Shown: piece after piece, positions 41,327-50,189 of the stretch
Layout: every line of letters begins with the position of its first letter
Position numbering within the stretch: the stretch's first letter is position 1
Origin: Streptomyces sp. NBC_01232
Lineage (GTDB): Bacteria > Actinomycetota > Actinomycetes > Streptomycetales > Streptomycetaceae
DNA: 64,000 nt
NCBI RefSeq assembly: GCF_035989885.1
Contig: NZ_CP108518.1
Coordinates: forward strand, 1,736,001-1,800,000
Direction: 5' to 3'
Position numbers and translations under genes: made by a program
Notes under the pieces: generated by a model
Databases searched by the model: none
Told to the model about the DNA's origin: nothing
The model's input: the letters and a program-made list of their open reading frames with translations, nothing else

Positions 41327-41797
41327 TCAGACAACCACTTCGACGCACTCACCAGGCGGATTACCTGATACCCGTTCGGTCTCAAGAGCGTTCTGAAGGA
41401 TCACCACAGCGGCTGCCTGGTCGATGACCGACCGGCCCTTCTTCGCGTTCCTGCCCGAGGCCCGCAGGCCCTGGGCGGCGGTGACCGTGGTCATCCGCTC
41501 GTCCACCAGACGGACCGTCACCGGCTTGATGCCCTTGGCGAGTTCGTTCGCGAAGACGCGCACCTTGGCCGCGGCCGGCCCCTCCCGCCCGCTGAGCGAG
41601 CGGGGAAGGCCGACCACGACTTCGAGGGGCTCGTACTCCTCGACGAGCTGCCGCAGCCGCCGGTGGGCGAAGGGGATGTCCCGGCCCGGAACGGTTTCCA
41701 CCGGTGTGGCCAGCACCCCGTCGGGGTCGCACGAGGCGACCCCGATCCGGGCGTCCCCGACATCGATGGCGAGCCGGCGGCCGCGGCGCAGAGTCAT
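41327..41797 (-). CDS. ruvX: Holliday junction resolvase-like protein RuvX/YqgF
   Basis: 156-residue RNase H-fold nuclease implicated in 16S rRNA 5' processing and recombination. The core RRLAIDVGDARIGVASCDPD (~7-26) has the first catalytic Asp, EVVVGLPRSLSGREG has the second acidic position, and RLVDERMTTVTAAQGLR the third. It begins 2 bp after the alaS stop; the alaS-ruvX-mltG-aroE order is conserved in many Gram-positive genomes. Confidence 0.94.
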   Translation of the reverse strand: MTLRRGRRLAIDVGDARIGVASCDPDGVLATPVETVPGRDIPFAHRRLRQLVEEYEPLEVVVGLPRSLSGREGPAAAKVRVFANELAKGIKPVTVRLVDERMTTVTAAQGLRASGRNAKKGRSVIDQAAAVVILQNALETERVSGNPPGECVEVVV

Positions 41798-41799
41798 CG

Positions 41800-44484
41800 T
41801 CAGGCCGTCTCGACGACGAGGCGTTCGACCGCGGCGATGGCCTCCGGCACGGCGGCCGGGTTCTGGCCGCCGCCCTGGGCGACGTCCGGCTTGCCGCCGC
41901 CGCCACCACCGAGGGTCTTGGCAGCCGTACGGACCAGGTCGCCGGCCTTGAGACCGCGCTCGCGGGCGGCCTCGTTGGTGGCGATGACGGTCAGCGGGCG
42001 GGCGTTCGCCACGGTGAACAGGGCCACGACGGCCGGGCGGTCGCCGGCCCCTGACAGTTGCTGCAGCCGGCCGCGGACGTCGAGGACCAGCTTGCGCAGG
42101 TCGTCGGCGCCGATGCCGTCCGCCACCTGGCCGACGACCAGGGCGACGCCCTTGATGTCCTGGGCGTTCTGGGCGAGCCCGGCGGCGGCCTGGAGGACCT
42201 TCTCCGCGCGGAACTTCTCGATCTCCTTCTCGGCGTCCTTCAGCTTGCCGAGCATGGAGGCGATCTTCTCCGGCAGCTCCTCCGGACGGCCCTTGACCAG
42301 CTCCTGGAGCTGGGCGACGACCGTGTGCTCCTTGGCGAGGAAGTTGTACGCGTCCACGCCCACCAGGGCCTCGACACGGCGCACGCCGGAGCCGATGGAG
42401 GACTCGCCGAGCAGCTTCACCAGACCGAGCTGGGAGGTGTTGCCGACGTGCGTGCCGCCGCAGAGCTCCTTGGAGAAGTCGCCGATGGTGACGACGCGCA
42501 CCCGCTCGCCGTACTTCTCGCCGAACTCGGCGATGGCGCCCTGCTTCTTCGCCTCGTCGATGCTCATGATCTCGGCGGTGACGTCGAGCTCGCGCGACAG
42601 CACGTCGTTGATCTTCTGCTCGACGTCGGTGAGGACCGAGCCGGGGACGGCGTTCGGGGAACCGAAGTCGAAGCGGAAACGGCCGGGGCTGTTCTCGGAG
42701 CCGGCCTGGGCGGCCGTCGGGCCGAGGGCGTCGCGCAGCGCCTGGTGGGTCAGGTGCGTGGCCGAGTGGGCGCGGGCGATGGCCCGGCGGCGGTGGATGT
42801 CGATGGCGGCGTACGCGGAGGCGCCCACCGTCACCTCGCCGACCTGGACGGAGCCCTTGTGCACGGAGACGCCCGGGACCGGCTGCTGCACGTCGCGAAC
42901 GACGATGACGGCGCCCGAGTCGAGCTTGATGCGGCCCTGGTCGGCGAGCTGGCCGCCGCCCTCGGCGTAGAACGGGGTGCGGTCGAGGACGACCTCGACC
43001 TCGTCGCCCTCGGAGGCGGCGGGCGCGGAGACGCCGTTGACCAGCAGTCCGACGATGGTGGACTCGCCCTGGGTGGTGGCGTAGCCGGTGAACTCGGTGG
43101 CGCCGGAGCCGTCGGCGATCTCACGGTAGGCGGACATGTCCGCGTGGCCGGTCTTCTTGGCCTTGGCGTCGGCCTTGGCCCGGTCGCGCTGCTCCTGCAT
43201 CAGGCGGCGGAAGCCGGGCTCGTCCACGGAGAGACCCTGCTCGGCAGCCATTTCCAGGGTGAGGTCGATCGGGAAGCCCCAGGTGTCGTGGAGCAGGAAC
43301 GCCTTGTCGCCGGAGAGGACCGTGCCGCCGGCGGCCTTGGTCTCGGTCACGGCGGTGTCGAGGATGTTGGTGCCACCCTTGACGGCCTTCAGGAAGGCGG
43401 CCTCTTCGGCGAGCGCGACGGTCTCGATGCGCTTGCGGTCGGTGACGAGCTCCGGGTACTGCTGGCCCATCGTGTCGATCACGACGTCGACCAGGTCCTG
43501 GACGACGGGACCGGTGGCGCCCATGAGACGCATGTTGCGGATGGCGCGGCGCATGATGCGGCGCAGCACGTAGCCGCGGCCCTCGTTGCCGGGGGTGACG
43601 CCGTCGCCGATGAGCATGACGGAGGTACGGATGTGGTCGGCGACCACGCGCATCGACACGTCGGTGCCCTGGGCGGCCCCGTACTGCACGCCGGTGAGCT
43701 CGGTGGCCTTGTCCATGACCACGCGCAGGGTGTCGGTCTCGTACATGTTCTGCACGCCCTGCAGGATCATCGCGAGGCGCTCGAGACCCAGACCCGTGTC
43801 GATGTTCTTCGACGGGAGGTCGCCGAGGATCGGGAAGTCTTCCTTCCCGTCGCCGGCTCCGCGCTCGTACTGCATGAAGACCAGGTTCCAGATCTCCACG
43901 TAGCGCTCGTCGTTGACGGCCGGGCCGCCCTCGACGCCGAACTCGGGGCCGCGGTCGTAGTTGATCTCGGAGCACGGGCCGCAGGGGCCTGGGACGCCCA
44001 TGGACCAGAAGTTGTCCTTCTTGCCCAGGCGCTGGATGCGTTCGGCGGGCACGCCGATCTTCTCGCGCCAGATCTGCTCGGCCTCGTCGTCGTCGAGGTA
44101 GACGGTGATCCAGAGCTTCTCGGGCTCGAGGCCGTAGCCGCCGTCCGCCACGGAGCTGGTGAGCAGCTCCCAGGCGTACTTGATGGCGCCTTCCTTGAAG
44201 TAGTCCCCGAAGGAGAAGTTGCCGCACATCTGGAAGAACGTGCCGTGCCGGGTGGTCTTGCCGACCTCTTCGATGTCCGGCGTGCGGACGCACTTCTGCA
44301 CGCTGGTGGCCCGCGGGGCCGGGGGCTTGGTCTCGCCGAGGAAGTACGGCTTGAACGGGACCATGCCCGCGTTGACCAGCAGCAGAGTCGGGTCGTCCGC
44401 GATGAGCGACGCCGAAGGGACAACGGCGTGACCGCGCTCCTCGAAGAAGCTCAGCCAGCGGCGGCGAATTTCAGCCGACTCCAT
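41800..44484 (-). CDS. alaS: Alanyl-tRNA synthetase
   Basis: 894 residues. Class II catalytic domain at the N-terminus ([39 protein letters not shown]), followed by the editing domain with the zinc-binding [11 protein letters not shown] and [13 protein letters not shown] motifs (the latter at about 667-679), then the C-Ala domain ending in [16 protein letters not shown]. All editing residues are present. It begins directly after a small DUF6167-like gene whose stop shares one base with its ATG. No T-box leader is visible. Confidence 0.97.
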   Translation of the reverse strand: MESAEIRRRWLSFFEERGHAVVPSASLIADDPTLLLVNAGMVPFKPYFLGETKPPAPRATSVQKCVRTPDIEEVGKTTRHGTFFQMCGNFSFGDYFKEGAIKYAWELLTSSVADGGYGLEPEKLWITVYLDDDEAEQIWREKIGVPAERIQRLGKKDNFWSMGVPGPCGPCSEINYDRGPEFGVEGGPAVNDERYVEIWNLVFMQYERGAGDGKEDFPILGDLPSKNIDTGLGLERLAMILQGVQNMYETDTLRVVMDKATELTGVQYGAAQGTDVSMRVVADHIRTSVMLIGDGVTPGNEGRGYVLRRIMRRAIRNMRLMGATGPVVQDLVDVVIDTMGQQYPELVTDRKRIETVALAEEAAFLKAVKGGTNILDTAVTETKAAGGTVLSGDKAFLLHDTWGFPIDLTLEMAAEQGLSVDEPGFRRLMQEQRDRAKADAKAKKTGHADMSAYREIADGSGATEFTGYATTQGESTIVGLLVNGVSAPAASEGDEVEVVLDRTPFYAEGGGQLADQGRIKLDSGAVIVVRDVQQPVPGVSVHKGSVQVGEVTVGASAYAAIDIHRRRAIARAHSATHLTHQALRDALGPTAAQAGSENSPGRFRFDFGSPNAVPGSVLTDVEQKINDVLSRELDVTAEIMSIDEAKKQGAIAEFGEKYGERVRVVTIGDFSKELCGGTHVGNTSQLGLVKLLGESSIGSGVRRVEALVGVDAYNFLAKEHTVVAQLQELVKGRPEELPEKIASMLGKLKDAEKEIEKFRAEKVLQAAAGLAQNAQDIKGVALVVGQVADGIGADDLRKLVLDVRGRLQQLSGAGDRPAVVALFTVANARPLTVIATNEAARERGLKAGDLVRTAAKTLGGGGGGKPDVAQGGGQNPAAVPEAIAAVERLVVETA

Positions 44485-44837
44485 CAGTGGTCCTCATTCC
44501 GGTCGTACGTAACCGCCGACTGGTTCGGGCGGTAAGTGGTCTTGGTGTTCTCAATGGCCCGCAGCCGCCGCGGCCCGGGAAGGGCAGTGACGTTGTCGGG
44601 CCGGTCGGGGTCCTGGTGGAGCCCCAGCGCATCGTTGAGCTCGTCCTCGCGCTGCGTCATTCCCGCCTTGACGTCGAGGGCGAAGTCCTTGAGGCGGTGA
44701 CCCGCCTCCACGGCCTTGTCGGCCGCCTGGGCTGCGAGGCTCTCCGGTGTCAGCTTCTTGAGCTGGCGGTTGACCTTGGTGGTGGCCCACACGCCGGCGG
44801 CTGCGCCTGCGGTGAACCAGAAGGCTCGGCGGAACAT
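44484..44837 (-). CDS. DUF6167-like small protein
   Basis: 117 residues. The N-terminus [18 protein letters not shown] is a likely membrane anchor (~4-20), followed by a helical charged region ([40 protein letters not shown]). I recall this as the DUF6167 family, which always stands in front of alaS in Streptomyces. It starts 8 bp after the DUF948-like gene and its TGA overlaps the alaS ATG by one base. Function unknown. Confidence 0.75.
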   Translation of the reverse strand: MFRRAFWFTAGAAAGVWATTKVNRQLKKLTPESLAAQAADKAVEAGHRLKDFALDVKAGMTQREDELNDALGLHQDPDRPDNVTALPGPRRLRAIENTKTTYRPNQSAVTYDRNEDH

Positions 44838-44845
44838 CGGCGGTC

Positions 44846-45289
44846 TCAGCCCTTCTGCTTCCGGCGCCGGGCGGCCGGCACCGTACGGCCAACGATCACG
44901 GTTCGTCGGGATGCCTTCGGCGGCATGCCGCCCGACGTCGCGGCATCCCCCTTGCCCAGCGCCTTGCGGACGCCGTAGCCGAAGGCCGCGACCTTCACCA
45001 GCGGCCCGCCGAAGGCGGTGGCCACGGTGGAGGACAGCGCGGAGGCGTTGGAGGTGACCTCCTGGACGTCGCTCGCGATGGCGTCGACCCGGTCGAGCTG
45101 GGTGCGCGCGGAGCGGACGGTCGTGGAGGCGTCGGCCAGCAGCGGGACGGCCTGGTCGGTCACGTCGGCCACCAGCTTGGTGGTCGCCTTGAGGACCTGG
45201 GCCAGCCTCACCAGGGCCACCGCGAGGAAGGAGATCAGGATGGCCCAGAAGACGGCCACGATGATCCCGGCCACCTCTACACCGGACAC
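44846..45289 (-). CDS. DUF948-family membrane protein
   Basis: 147 residues from GTG 45289. One N-terminal transmembrane helix (IIVAVFWAILISFLAVALVR, ~9-28), then a coiled-coil-like region (VADVTDQAVPLLADASTTVR, DRVDAIASDVQEVTSNASAL) typical of DUF948, and a basic tail ending AARRRKQKG. First gene of the leftward alaS run. The role of DUF948 proteins is not established; general-stress or envelope function has been suggested for relatives. Confidence 0.75.
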   Translation of the reverse strand: MSGVEVAGIIVAVFWAILISFLAVALVRLAQVLKATTKLVADVTDQAVPLLADASTTVRSARTQLDRVDAIASDVQEVTSNASALSSTVATAFGGPLVKVAAFGYGVRKALGKGDAATSGGMPPKASRRTVIVGRTVPAARRRKQKG

Positions 45290-45436
45290 GTCACACCGCT
45301 CTCTGTCTGTTCCTGAAGTGCAGGACTATTCGCCCTCCGACCCTATCGCGCCGGAGATCCCCGGCCGTACCGGAATACGGGGAGGACGGGACTCGTCTTG
45401 AACGCAGCGCATCCGGACCAGTACCCTCCGTGTCCC

Positions 45437-47626
45437 ATGCGACAGAGACCCCATCCAAGTGCCGCCGGGGGCAATCTTCCCTCGGAGCTCAGCCGGTTCG
45501 TCGGGCGGGGTGGCGAACTCGCCGAGCTGGGGCGGCTCCTGGATTCCTCGCGGCTCGTGACGGTGACCGGCGTGGGCGGGGTGGGCAAGTCCCGGTTCGC
45601 GCTCGCGGCCGCCCGGGCCGCCGCCGAGGGAATGCAGGAACGCTACTGCGACGGGGTCTGGCTGGCCGAGCTGGCGGGCGTACGGGACCCCGCGCTGCTG
45701 GAGCTGGCCCTCGCCGAGGCGCTGGGGCTGACCGACCACACCACCCGGCCGCCCCGCGCCGTCCTGGCCGGACACCTGGCGGAGCGGCGCCTGCTGCTGG
45801 TCCTGGACGGCTTCGAGCAGCTGGTCGACGAGTGCGCCGATCTCGTGCGGGAGCTGCTGCGGCGCTGCCCCGGCCTGCACGTCCTCGCGGCGGGGCGGCG
45901 CCCGCTGGCCCTGGACGGGGAGCTGGCCTTCCCGCTGGCCCCGCCGGACCCGGAGGAGGCGCTGGCCCTGCTGGCGGCGCGGGCCGCCGCGGCCGACCCG
46001 GCCTTCGCCGTGACCGAGGAGAACCGGGACGCGCTGGTCGAGCTGTGCGCCCGCCTCGACGGGATCCCGCTCGCACTGGAGCTGGCGGCGGGCCGGCTGC
46101 GGACGCTCTCCCCGGCCCAGGTGCTGGCCCGGCTGGAGGACCGCTTCGCGCTGCTGACGGGCGGTGCGCGCGGCGGGCTCGCCCGGCACCGGGCGCTGCG
46201 TACGGCCATCGGCTGGAGCCATGAGCTGTGCACGCCCGCGGAGCGGCTGCTGTGGGCGCGGCTGTCGGTGTTCGCGGGGCAGTTCGACCTCGACGCCGTC
46301 GAATACGTGTGCGCGGGTCCGGATCTGCCGGTGGAGGACGTACTGGACCTGGTCGGCGAGCTCCAGGCCCAGTCCCTGCTGATCCGCGAGGAGACGCCCG
46401 CCGGGGTGCGGTTCCGCATGCTGGAGACCGTACGGGCGTACGGGGCGGGCTGGCTGGAGTCGCTGGGTGACGCCGGGCGCCTGCGGCGGCGTCACCGGGA
46501 CTGGTACGTGGGGCTGGCGACGTGGTGCGAGCTGGACTGGTTCAGCCCGCGCCAGGAGGAGGTGGCCGCTCTGGTCGAGGTGGAGCTGCCGAACGTGCGG
46601 CTCGCCCTGGAGTGCTGCCTGGACGAGCCGGACGAGGCGCACCTGGGCCAGTACCTCGCGGGGACGCTGTGGTTCTACTGGGCGGGCTGCGGGCGCCTGA
46701 CCGAGGGGCGGCACTGGCTGGACCGGACCCTGGAGCCGGTGGACCGGGCGACGTCGGACTACGAGAGCTCGCGGCTGAAGGCCCTGTGGGTACTGGGCTA
46801 CGTCGCGGCCCTGCAGGGGGACGCGGCCGCCTCGATGAGCGCCCTGTACGAGTGCCGGGACGGGGCGGCGCAGAGCGGGAACCCGGTGGCGTCGGCCTAT
46901 GCGGTGCACCGGATGGGCTGTCTGGCTCTGGTCTCGGACGACATGACGCGGGCCCGGGAGCTGCTGGGCACCGCGCTGGAGCAGTACCGGGCGGCCGGCG
47001 AGCTGAACAGCAACGTACTGATGTGCCAGGTGGAGCTGGGGATGGCGCTGGCCTTCCTCGGCGATCTGCCGGGCGCGCTCGCGCTGTGCGGGGAGGTCCG
47101 GGAGATCTGCGAGGAGCGCGGGGAGCGCTGGACGAAGGCGTACGCCCTGTACGTCCTGGCGTACGCGGCCCTGGACAGGGGCCGCACGCAGGAGGCGCGC
47201 CGGCTGCTGACCGAGTGCGTGGCGATCAACCACGTCTTCCACGACCTGGTCGGGCTGGTGCTCGCGCTGGAGCTGCTCGCGCTGGTCACGGTGGCGGAGG
47301 GGGACGCGGCCGAGGCCGCGGTGCTCCAGGGGGCGGCGGAGCCCATGTGGGGCGGGGTGGGGCTGCAGCTGTTCGGCTCGGGGTACTTCAACGCCCCGCG
47401 GCTGACGTGCCGGGAGCAGGCGGGCGAGCTGCTCGGCGCCGAGCGGTACGCGGCGTACGAGGCCGAGGGGCGGGAGCTGAGCCGGGAGGCGCTGGTGGGA
47501 CGGGCCCTGAGCAGCCCCGAGGAGCGCGGTGGCGGCGCCGGCGGGCTCCCGCGGCCGACGGGCCGGGGCGGCGGCGGTCCGCGCGGCTCCCGGGTCTCGA
47601 CCCGGGCGGCGGCGGACCAGCCCTGA
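45437..47626 (+). CDS. STAND-type ATPase regulator without a visible effector domain
   Basis: 729 residues from ATG 45437 (MRQRPHPSAAGGNLPSELSR). An NB-ARC-like module: RFVGRGGELAELGRLLDSS, Walker A GVGGVGKSRFA (~45-55), Walker B LLLVLDGFEQL (~118), and a sensor/ARC2 region DGIPLALELAAGRLRTLSPA. The winged-helix portion includes LRTAIGWSHELCTPAERLLW. A C-terminal TPR-like superhelix follows (~350-670; RLKALWVLGYVAALQGDAAA, AYAVHRMGCLALVSDD). The tail is Gly/Arg-rich. Such proteins in actinobacteria usually carry a SARP or LuxR DNA-binding domain; neither is seen here. Divergent from the alaS run, convergent with rpsD. Confidence 0.8.
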   Translation: MRQRPHPSAAGGNLPSELSRFVGRGGELAELGRLLDSSRLVTVTGVGGVGKSRFALAAARAAAEGMQERYCDGVWLAELAGVRDPALLELALAEALGLTDHTTRPPRAVLAGHLAERRLLLVLDGFEQLVDECADLVRELLRRCPGLHVLAAGRRPLALDGELAFPLAPPDPEEALALLAARAAAADPAFAVTEENRDALVELCARLDGIPLALELAAGRLRTLSPAQVLARLEDRFALLTGGARGGLARHRALRTAIGWSHELCTPAERLLWARLSVFAGQFDLDAVEYVCAGPDLPVEDVLDLVGELQAQSLLIREETPAGVRFRMLETVRAYGAGWLESLGDAGRLRRRHRDWYVGLATWCELDWFSPRQEEVAALVEVELPNVRLALECCLDEPDEAHLGQYLAGTLWFYWAGCGRLTEGRHWLDRTLEPVDRATSDYESSRLKALWVLGYVAALQGDAAASMSALYECRDGAAQSGNPVASAYAVHRMGCLALVSDDMTRARELLGTALEQYRAAGELNSNVLMCQVELGMALAFLGDLPGALALCGEVREICEERGERWTKAYALYVLAYAALDRGRTQEARRLLTECVAINHVFHDLVGLVLALELLALVTVAEGDAAEAAVLQGAAEPMWGGVGLQLFGSGYFNAPRLTCREQAGELLGAERYAAYEAEGRELSREALVGRALSSPEERGGGAGGLPRPTGRGGGGPRGSRVSTRAAADQP

Positions 47627-47647
47627 GGGCCCGGCGGAAACGGAAAA

Positions 47648-47675
47648 CCCGCCGCCCCCCGGAGGGGACGGCGGG
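47648..47675 (-). terminator. rpsD terminator
   Basis: CCCGCCG/CGGCGGG outer stem with an inner CCCC/GGGG stem; read leftwards it is followed by TTTTCC. It lies 28 bp beyond the rpsD stop and also faces the end of the STAND gene. Confidence 0.8.
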
Positions 47676-47703
47676 CTGACCAGCCAGTGAGACTAGGCCT
47701 GCA

Positions 47704-48315
47704 TCAGCGGGCGTAGTACTCGACGACGAGCTGCTCGTCGCAGATGACCGGGATTTCCTTGCGGTTCGGGTCGCGGTCCAGGCGGAAGGCCAGGGCCTTC
47801 AGGTTGACCTGCAGGTAGCGCGGGGTCTCGCCCTCGCCTGCGTAGCCACCCTCACGGGCAACCTGGAACGGAACCTTCTCGCGGCTGCGCTCGCGCACGG
47901 TGATGACGTCGTCCGGGCGGACACGGAACGACGGCTTGTCGACCTTGTCACCGTTGACCTCGATGTGGCCGTGAACGACCATCTGGCGGGCCTGGTAGAT
48001 GGTGCGGGCGATGCCCGAACGCAGAACCAGGGCGTCGAGGCGACGCTCGAGCTCGACGACAAGCGCCTCGCCCGTCTTGCCTTCGGCCTTCTTGGCGCGG
48101 TCGTACGCGCGGGCCATCTGACGCTCAGAGATGTCGTACTGAGCGCGCAGACGCTGCTTCTCCAGCAGACGAACCTTGTAGTCCGAGTTCTGCTTGCGGC
48201 CACGGCCGTGCTCGCCCGGCGGGTAGGGGCGGGCCTCGAAGTACTTGACGGCCTTCGGGGTCAGCGCAATGCCGAGGGCACGCGACTTCTTGACCTTGGG
48301 TCGCTTCTGGTTCAC
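47704..48315 (-). CDS. rpsD: 30S ribosomal protein S4
   Basis: Primary 16S rRNA-binding protein. 203 residues. The N-terminus is [20 protein letters not shown], and the S4 RNA-binding domain [20 protein letters not shown] sits at ~112-131. The lack of N-terminal zinc-binding cysteines marks the C-minus form. It is a monocistronic unit, unlike the alpha-operon location in many bacteria, and divergent from the DUF2470 gene across a 55-bp gap. Its start region is close to an iron box whose effect on rpsD is unknown. Confidence 0.96.
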   Translation of the reverse strand: MNQKRPKVKKSRALGIALTPKAVKYFEARPYPPGEHGRGRKQNSDYKVRLLEKQRLRAQYDISERQMARAYDRAKKAEGKTGEALVVELERRLDALVLRSGIARTIYQARQMVVHGHIEVNGDKVDKPSFRVRPDDVITVRERSREKVPFQVAREGGYAGEGETPRYLQVNLKALAFRLDRDPNRKEIPVICDEQLVVEYYAR

Positions 48316-48337
48316 GGGGAACCTACCTCCATGTAAG

Positions 48338-48356
48338 TTAGGTGAGGCTTACCTTA
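48338..48356 (+). promoter_or_regulatory. Iron box (DmdR/IdeR-type operator)
   Basis: TTAGGTGAGGCTTACCTTA matches the 19-bp DtxR-family consensus TTAGGTTAGGCTAACCTAA at 16 of 19 positions. It lies 15 bp before the ATG of the DUF2470 gene and 23 bp before the rpsD start on the other strand. Iron-dependent repression of the DUF2470 gene is expected. Confidence 0.8.
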
Positions 48357-48370
48357 TCGAGGAGGACGTA

Positions 48371-49294
48371 ATGTCTCGACCACATGGGATCCCCCTGCCC
48401 AGTGCGCAACGCAGTCCGGATTCAGACGAAACAGAATCCGCTTGCGCCGACGATAAGCAAGGTCAGCCGCGTCCCAGGGAAGGCGTTCGGCAGCTCACCG
48501 GAGCCGAACGCGTACGAACCCTCGTAGAGTCCAACGCCTCAGTATCCCTCACGCTGATCGGTGCTCGTGACAGTCACGAGACCGAGGAGTTCGGGACAGG
48601 GCTGCCGGTCGCACGGACCGTCACCCCGGACGGGGACGTGATTCTCCTTGTCTCAGGGGAATCCGCGGCTGCCAGGGCAGCCGCTTACGCCCAGGACGAC
48701 GACCTCACCGCCGTGATCGAGATCACGGATGTGGCGCCGGTGTCCGTCCCCCATCGTATCCGAGGCCGCGCCTGGCTGGCCGGGTGGCTTACCCCGGTGC
48801 GCGGGGACGAGCGCGCGGCCTGCGCGGCGCTGCTCGCGGAGCGGCAGCCGGTGGGTGAGCTGCTGGGCATGCGGGAGTCCCTCGACTCCCCGAACGATGC
48901 TCTTCGGGGCGGCGGCCGCCCGGCCTGGATGATGCTGCGCCTGGAGGTCGGCGAGATCTCGGTGGACGACCTGTGGGGCGCCGAGCACGTGGACCCGGAG
49001 GACCTGGCCGCCGCGGAGCCCGACCCGATGGTCGCGCACGAGACCGAACTGCTGCAGCACCTGCACGCCGCCCACGGTGACCGGCTCGGTGAGCTGGGCG
49101 GGCTGCTGGGCGCCCGCGAGGCCCGCGGCATGTCCGCCGTCCCGCTCTCCCTGGACCGCCTGGGCCTGCGCGTCCGCTTCACCGGCGGCGCGGCCGGTTC
49201 CTTCGACGCACGCTTCGACTTCCCCGAGCCGGTGGCCGACATCTGCGGCCTGCGCCGGGCGATGCACTCGCTGTTCTCGGCGGCCTCGCACTAA
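48371..49294 (+). CDS. DUF2470-domain protein, likely heme/iron related
   Basis: 307 residues from ATG 48371 behind GAGGAGG; the in-frame upstream extension runs through the rpsD gene and is rejected. The N-terminal ~60 residues are polar, followed by a split-barrel-like FMN-binding-type domain (SVSLTLIGARDSHETEEFGT, DGDVILLVSGESA, HRIRGRAWLAGWL). The C-terminal DUF2470 domain (~222-305) has MVAHETELLQHLHAAHGDRL, LDRLGLRVRF and ADICGLRRAMHSLFSAA. This two-domain build is that of HugZ/HutZ heme-utilisation proteins, and the iron box in front supports a role in heme or iron acquisition. Its TAA overlaps the convergent HNH gene's TAG. Confidence 0.75.
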   Translation: MSRPHGIPLPSAQRSPDSDETESACADDKQGQPRPREGVRQLTGAERVRTLVESNASVSLTLIGARDSHETEEFGTGLPVARTVTPDGDVILLVSGESAAARAAAYAQDDDLTAVIEITDVAPVSVPHRIRGRAWLAGWLTPVRGDERAACAALLAERQPVGELLGMRESLDSPNDALRGGGRPAWMMLRLEVGEISVDDLWGAEHVDPEDLAAAEPDPMVAHETELLQHLHAAHGDRLGELGGLLGAREARGMSAVPLSLDRLGLRVRFTGGAAGSFDARFDFPEPVADICGLRRAMHSLFSAASH

Positions 49295-50025
49295 GGGGTG
49301 GGCTGCGGGGCGCAAGAGGCCAGCATGTCCTGGAGGGCGAGCTTCTCCGGCGCCGTCACGGACAGCCCGTACTTGGCCTTGATGCCGGTGTAGCGGCGCG
49401 CGTACTCGCACCAGTACGCACGCCGGGGCGGCCGCCACTTGTCGGCCGTCCTGCTGCCCTTGTCGTAGTTCGTCTGCTTGTCCGTGGCGAGCAGCACGTC
49501 GAGGTCGTTCGCGTACTCCAGCCTGCGCTGCGGGGTCCACGCGTACGCACCTCCCCGCCAGGCGGCGCCGAGCGCGACCACGTGGTCGGTCTGGATCTGC
49601 GAAGCCCGCCGGTAGGTGTAGGGCAGCTCCTTGCCGGTGTACGGGTCGTGCAGCACCCCGGACAGCACGACGCACGGGTTGCGGTCCCCCTCACGGAGCT
49701 CCCTGAGGTCCCGGCGCAGCACGTCGTCGCGGGTGTCGCAGCCGTTGCGCCCGCCGACGGCACCGGTCTCGTCGGACCAGTACCTGCCGAAGTTCTCGCG
49801 CTTGTACGTCCGCCAGTTCCGGCCCGGCCCGACCTTCAGCCCGGCCAGCTGCGCCTGCGCGGTGCGCGCGTCCGGAGGGAACCCGGCGCCGGTGAGGGGC
49901 ACCTGCGCGACCAGCGTCGCCGCGCTGGCCCGGGCCGTCTGGACGTCGTCGTGGTGGCACCCGGCCGTTGCGGGCCCGGCCAGGGCGAGCGTGAGGACCA
50001 CGGCGAACGGCCGGGACGGAGCCAT
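49291..50025 (-). CDS. Secreted HNH-family nuclease (GmrSD/DUF1524-like)
   Basis: 244 residues. N-terminal signal peptide FAVVLTLALAGPATAGC; the AGC could serve as a weak lipobox, otherwise a Sec cleavage site lies near residue 22. The mature domain has CDTRDDVLRRDL (~97-108), DPYTGKELPYTYRRASQIQT, then the HNH core DHVVALGAAWRGGA and YANDLDVLLATDKQTNYDKG, with the catalytic Asp-His and Asn in order. This matches the extracellular HNH nucleases of actinobacteria (DUF1524 type). Its probable role is extracellular DNA degradation or nutrient recycling. It converges on the DUF2470 gene with overlapping stop codons. Confidence 0.85.
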   Translation of the reverse strand: MAPSRPFAVVLTLALAGPATAGCHHDDVQTARASAATLVAQVPLTGAGFPPDARTAQAQLAGLKVGPGRNWRTYKRENFGRYWSDETGAVGGRNGCDTRDDVLRRDLRELREGDRNPCVVLSGVLHDPYTGKELPYTYRRASQIQTDHVVALGAAWRGGAYAWTPQRRLEYANDLDVLLATDKQTNYDKGSRTADKWRPPRRAYWCEYARRYTGIKAKYGLSVTAPEKLALQDMLASCAPQPTP

Positions 50026-50189
50026 GCCCGGAGCCTAGGCTCCGCCGCCCGGACCCCGGCGGGGCCACGCCGGGGTGCGGCGTCGGGCAGGTTGAAGCCG
50101 AAGTCGATGCGGCGCTCGTCGGCGAGCGCGTCCCCGCAGCATGCGCGGGTGGGGAGGTGCGTGGTCGCCCGGGCAGCCTGGGCCACCCC

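Noticed and set aside
44485..44845. T-box leader for alaS
   Set aside because: The region is coding (DUF6167-like gene) and no T-box antiterminator sequence is present.
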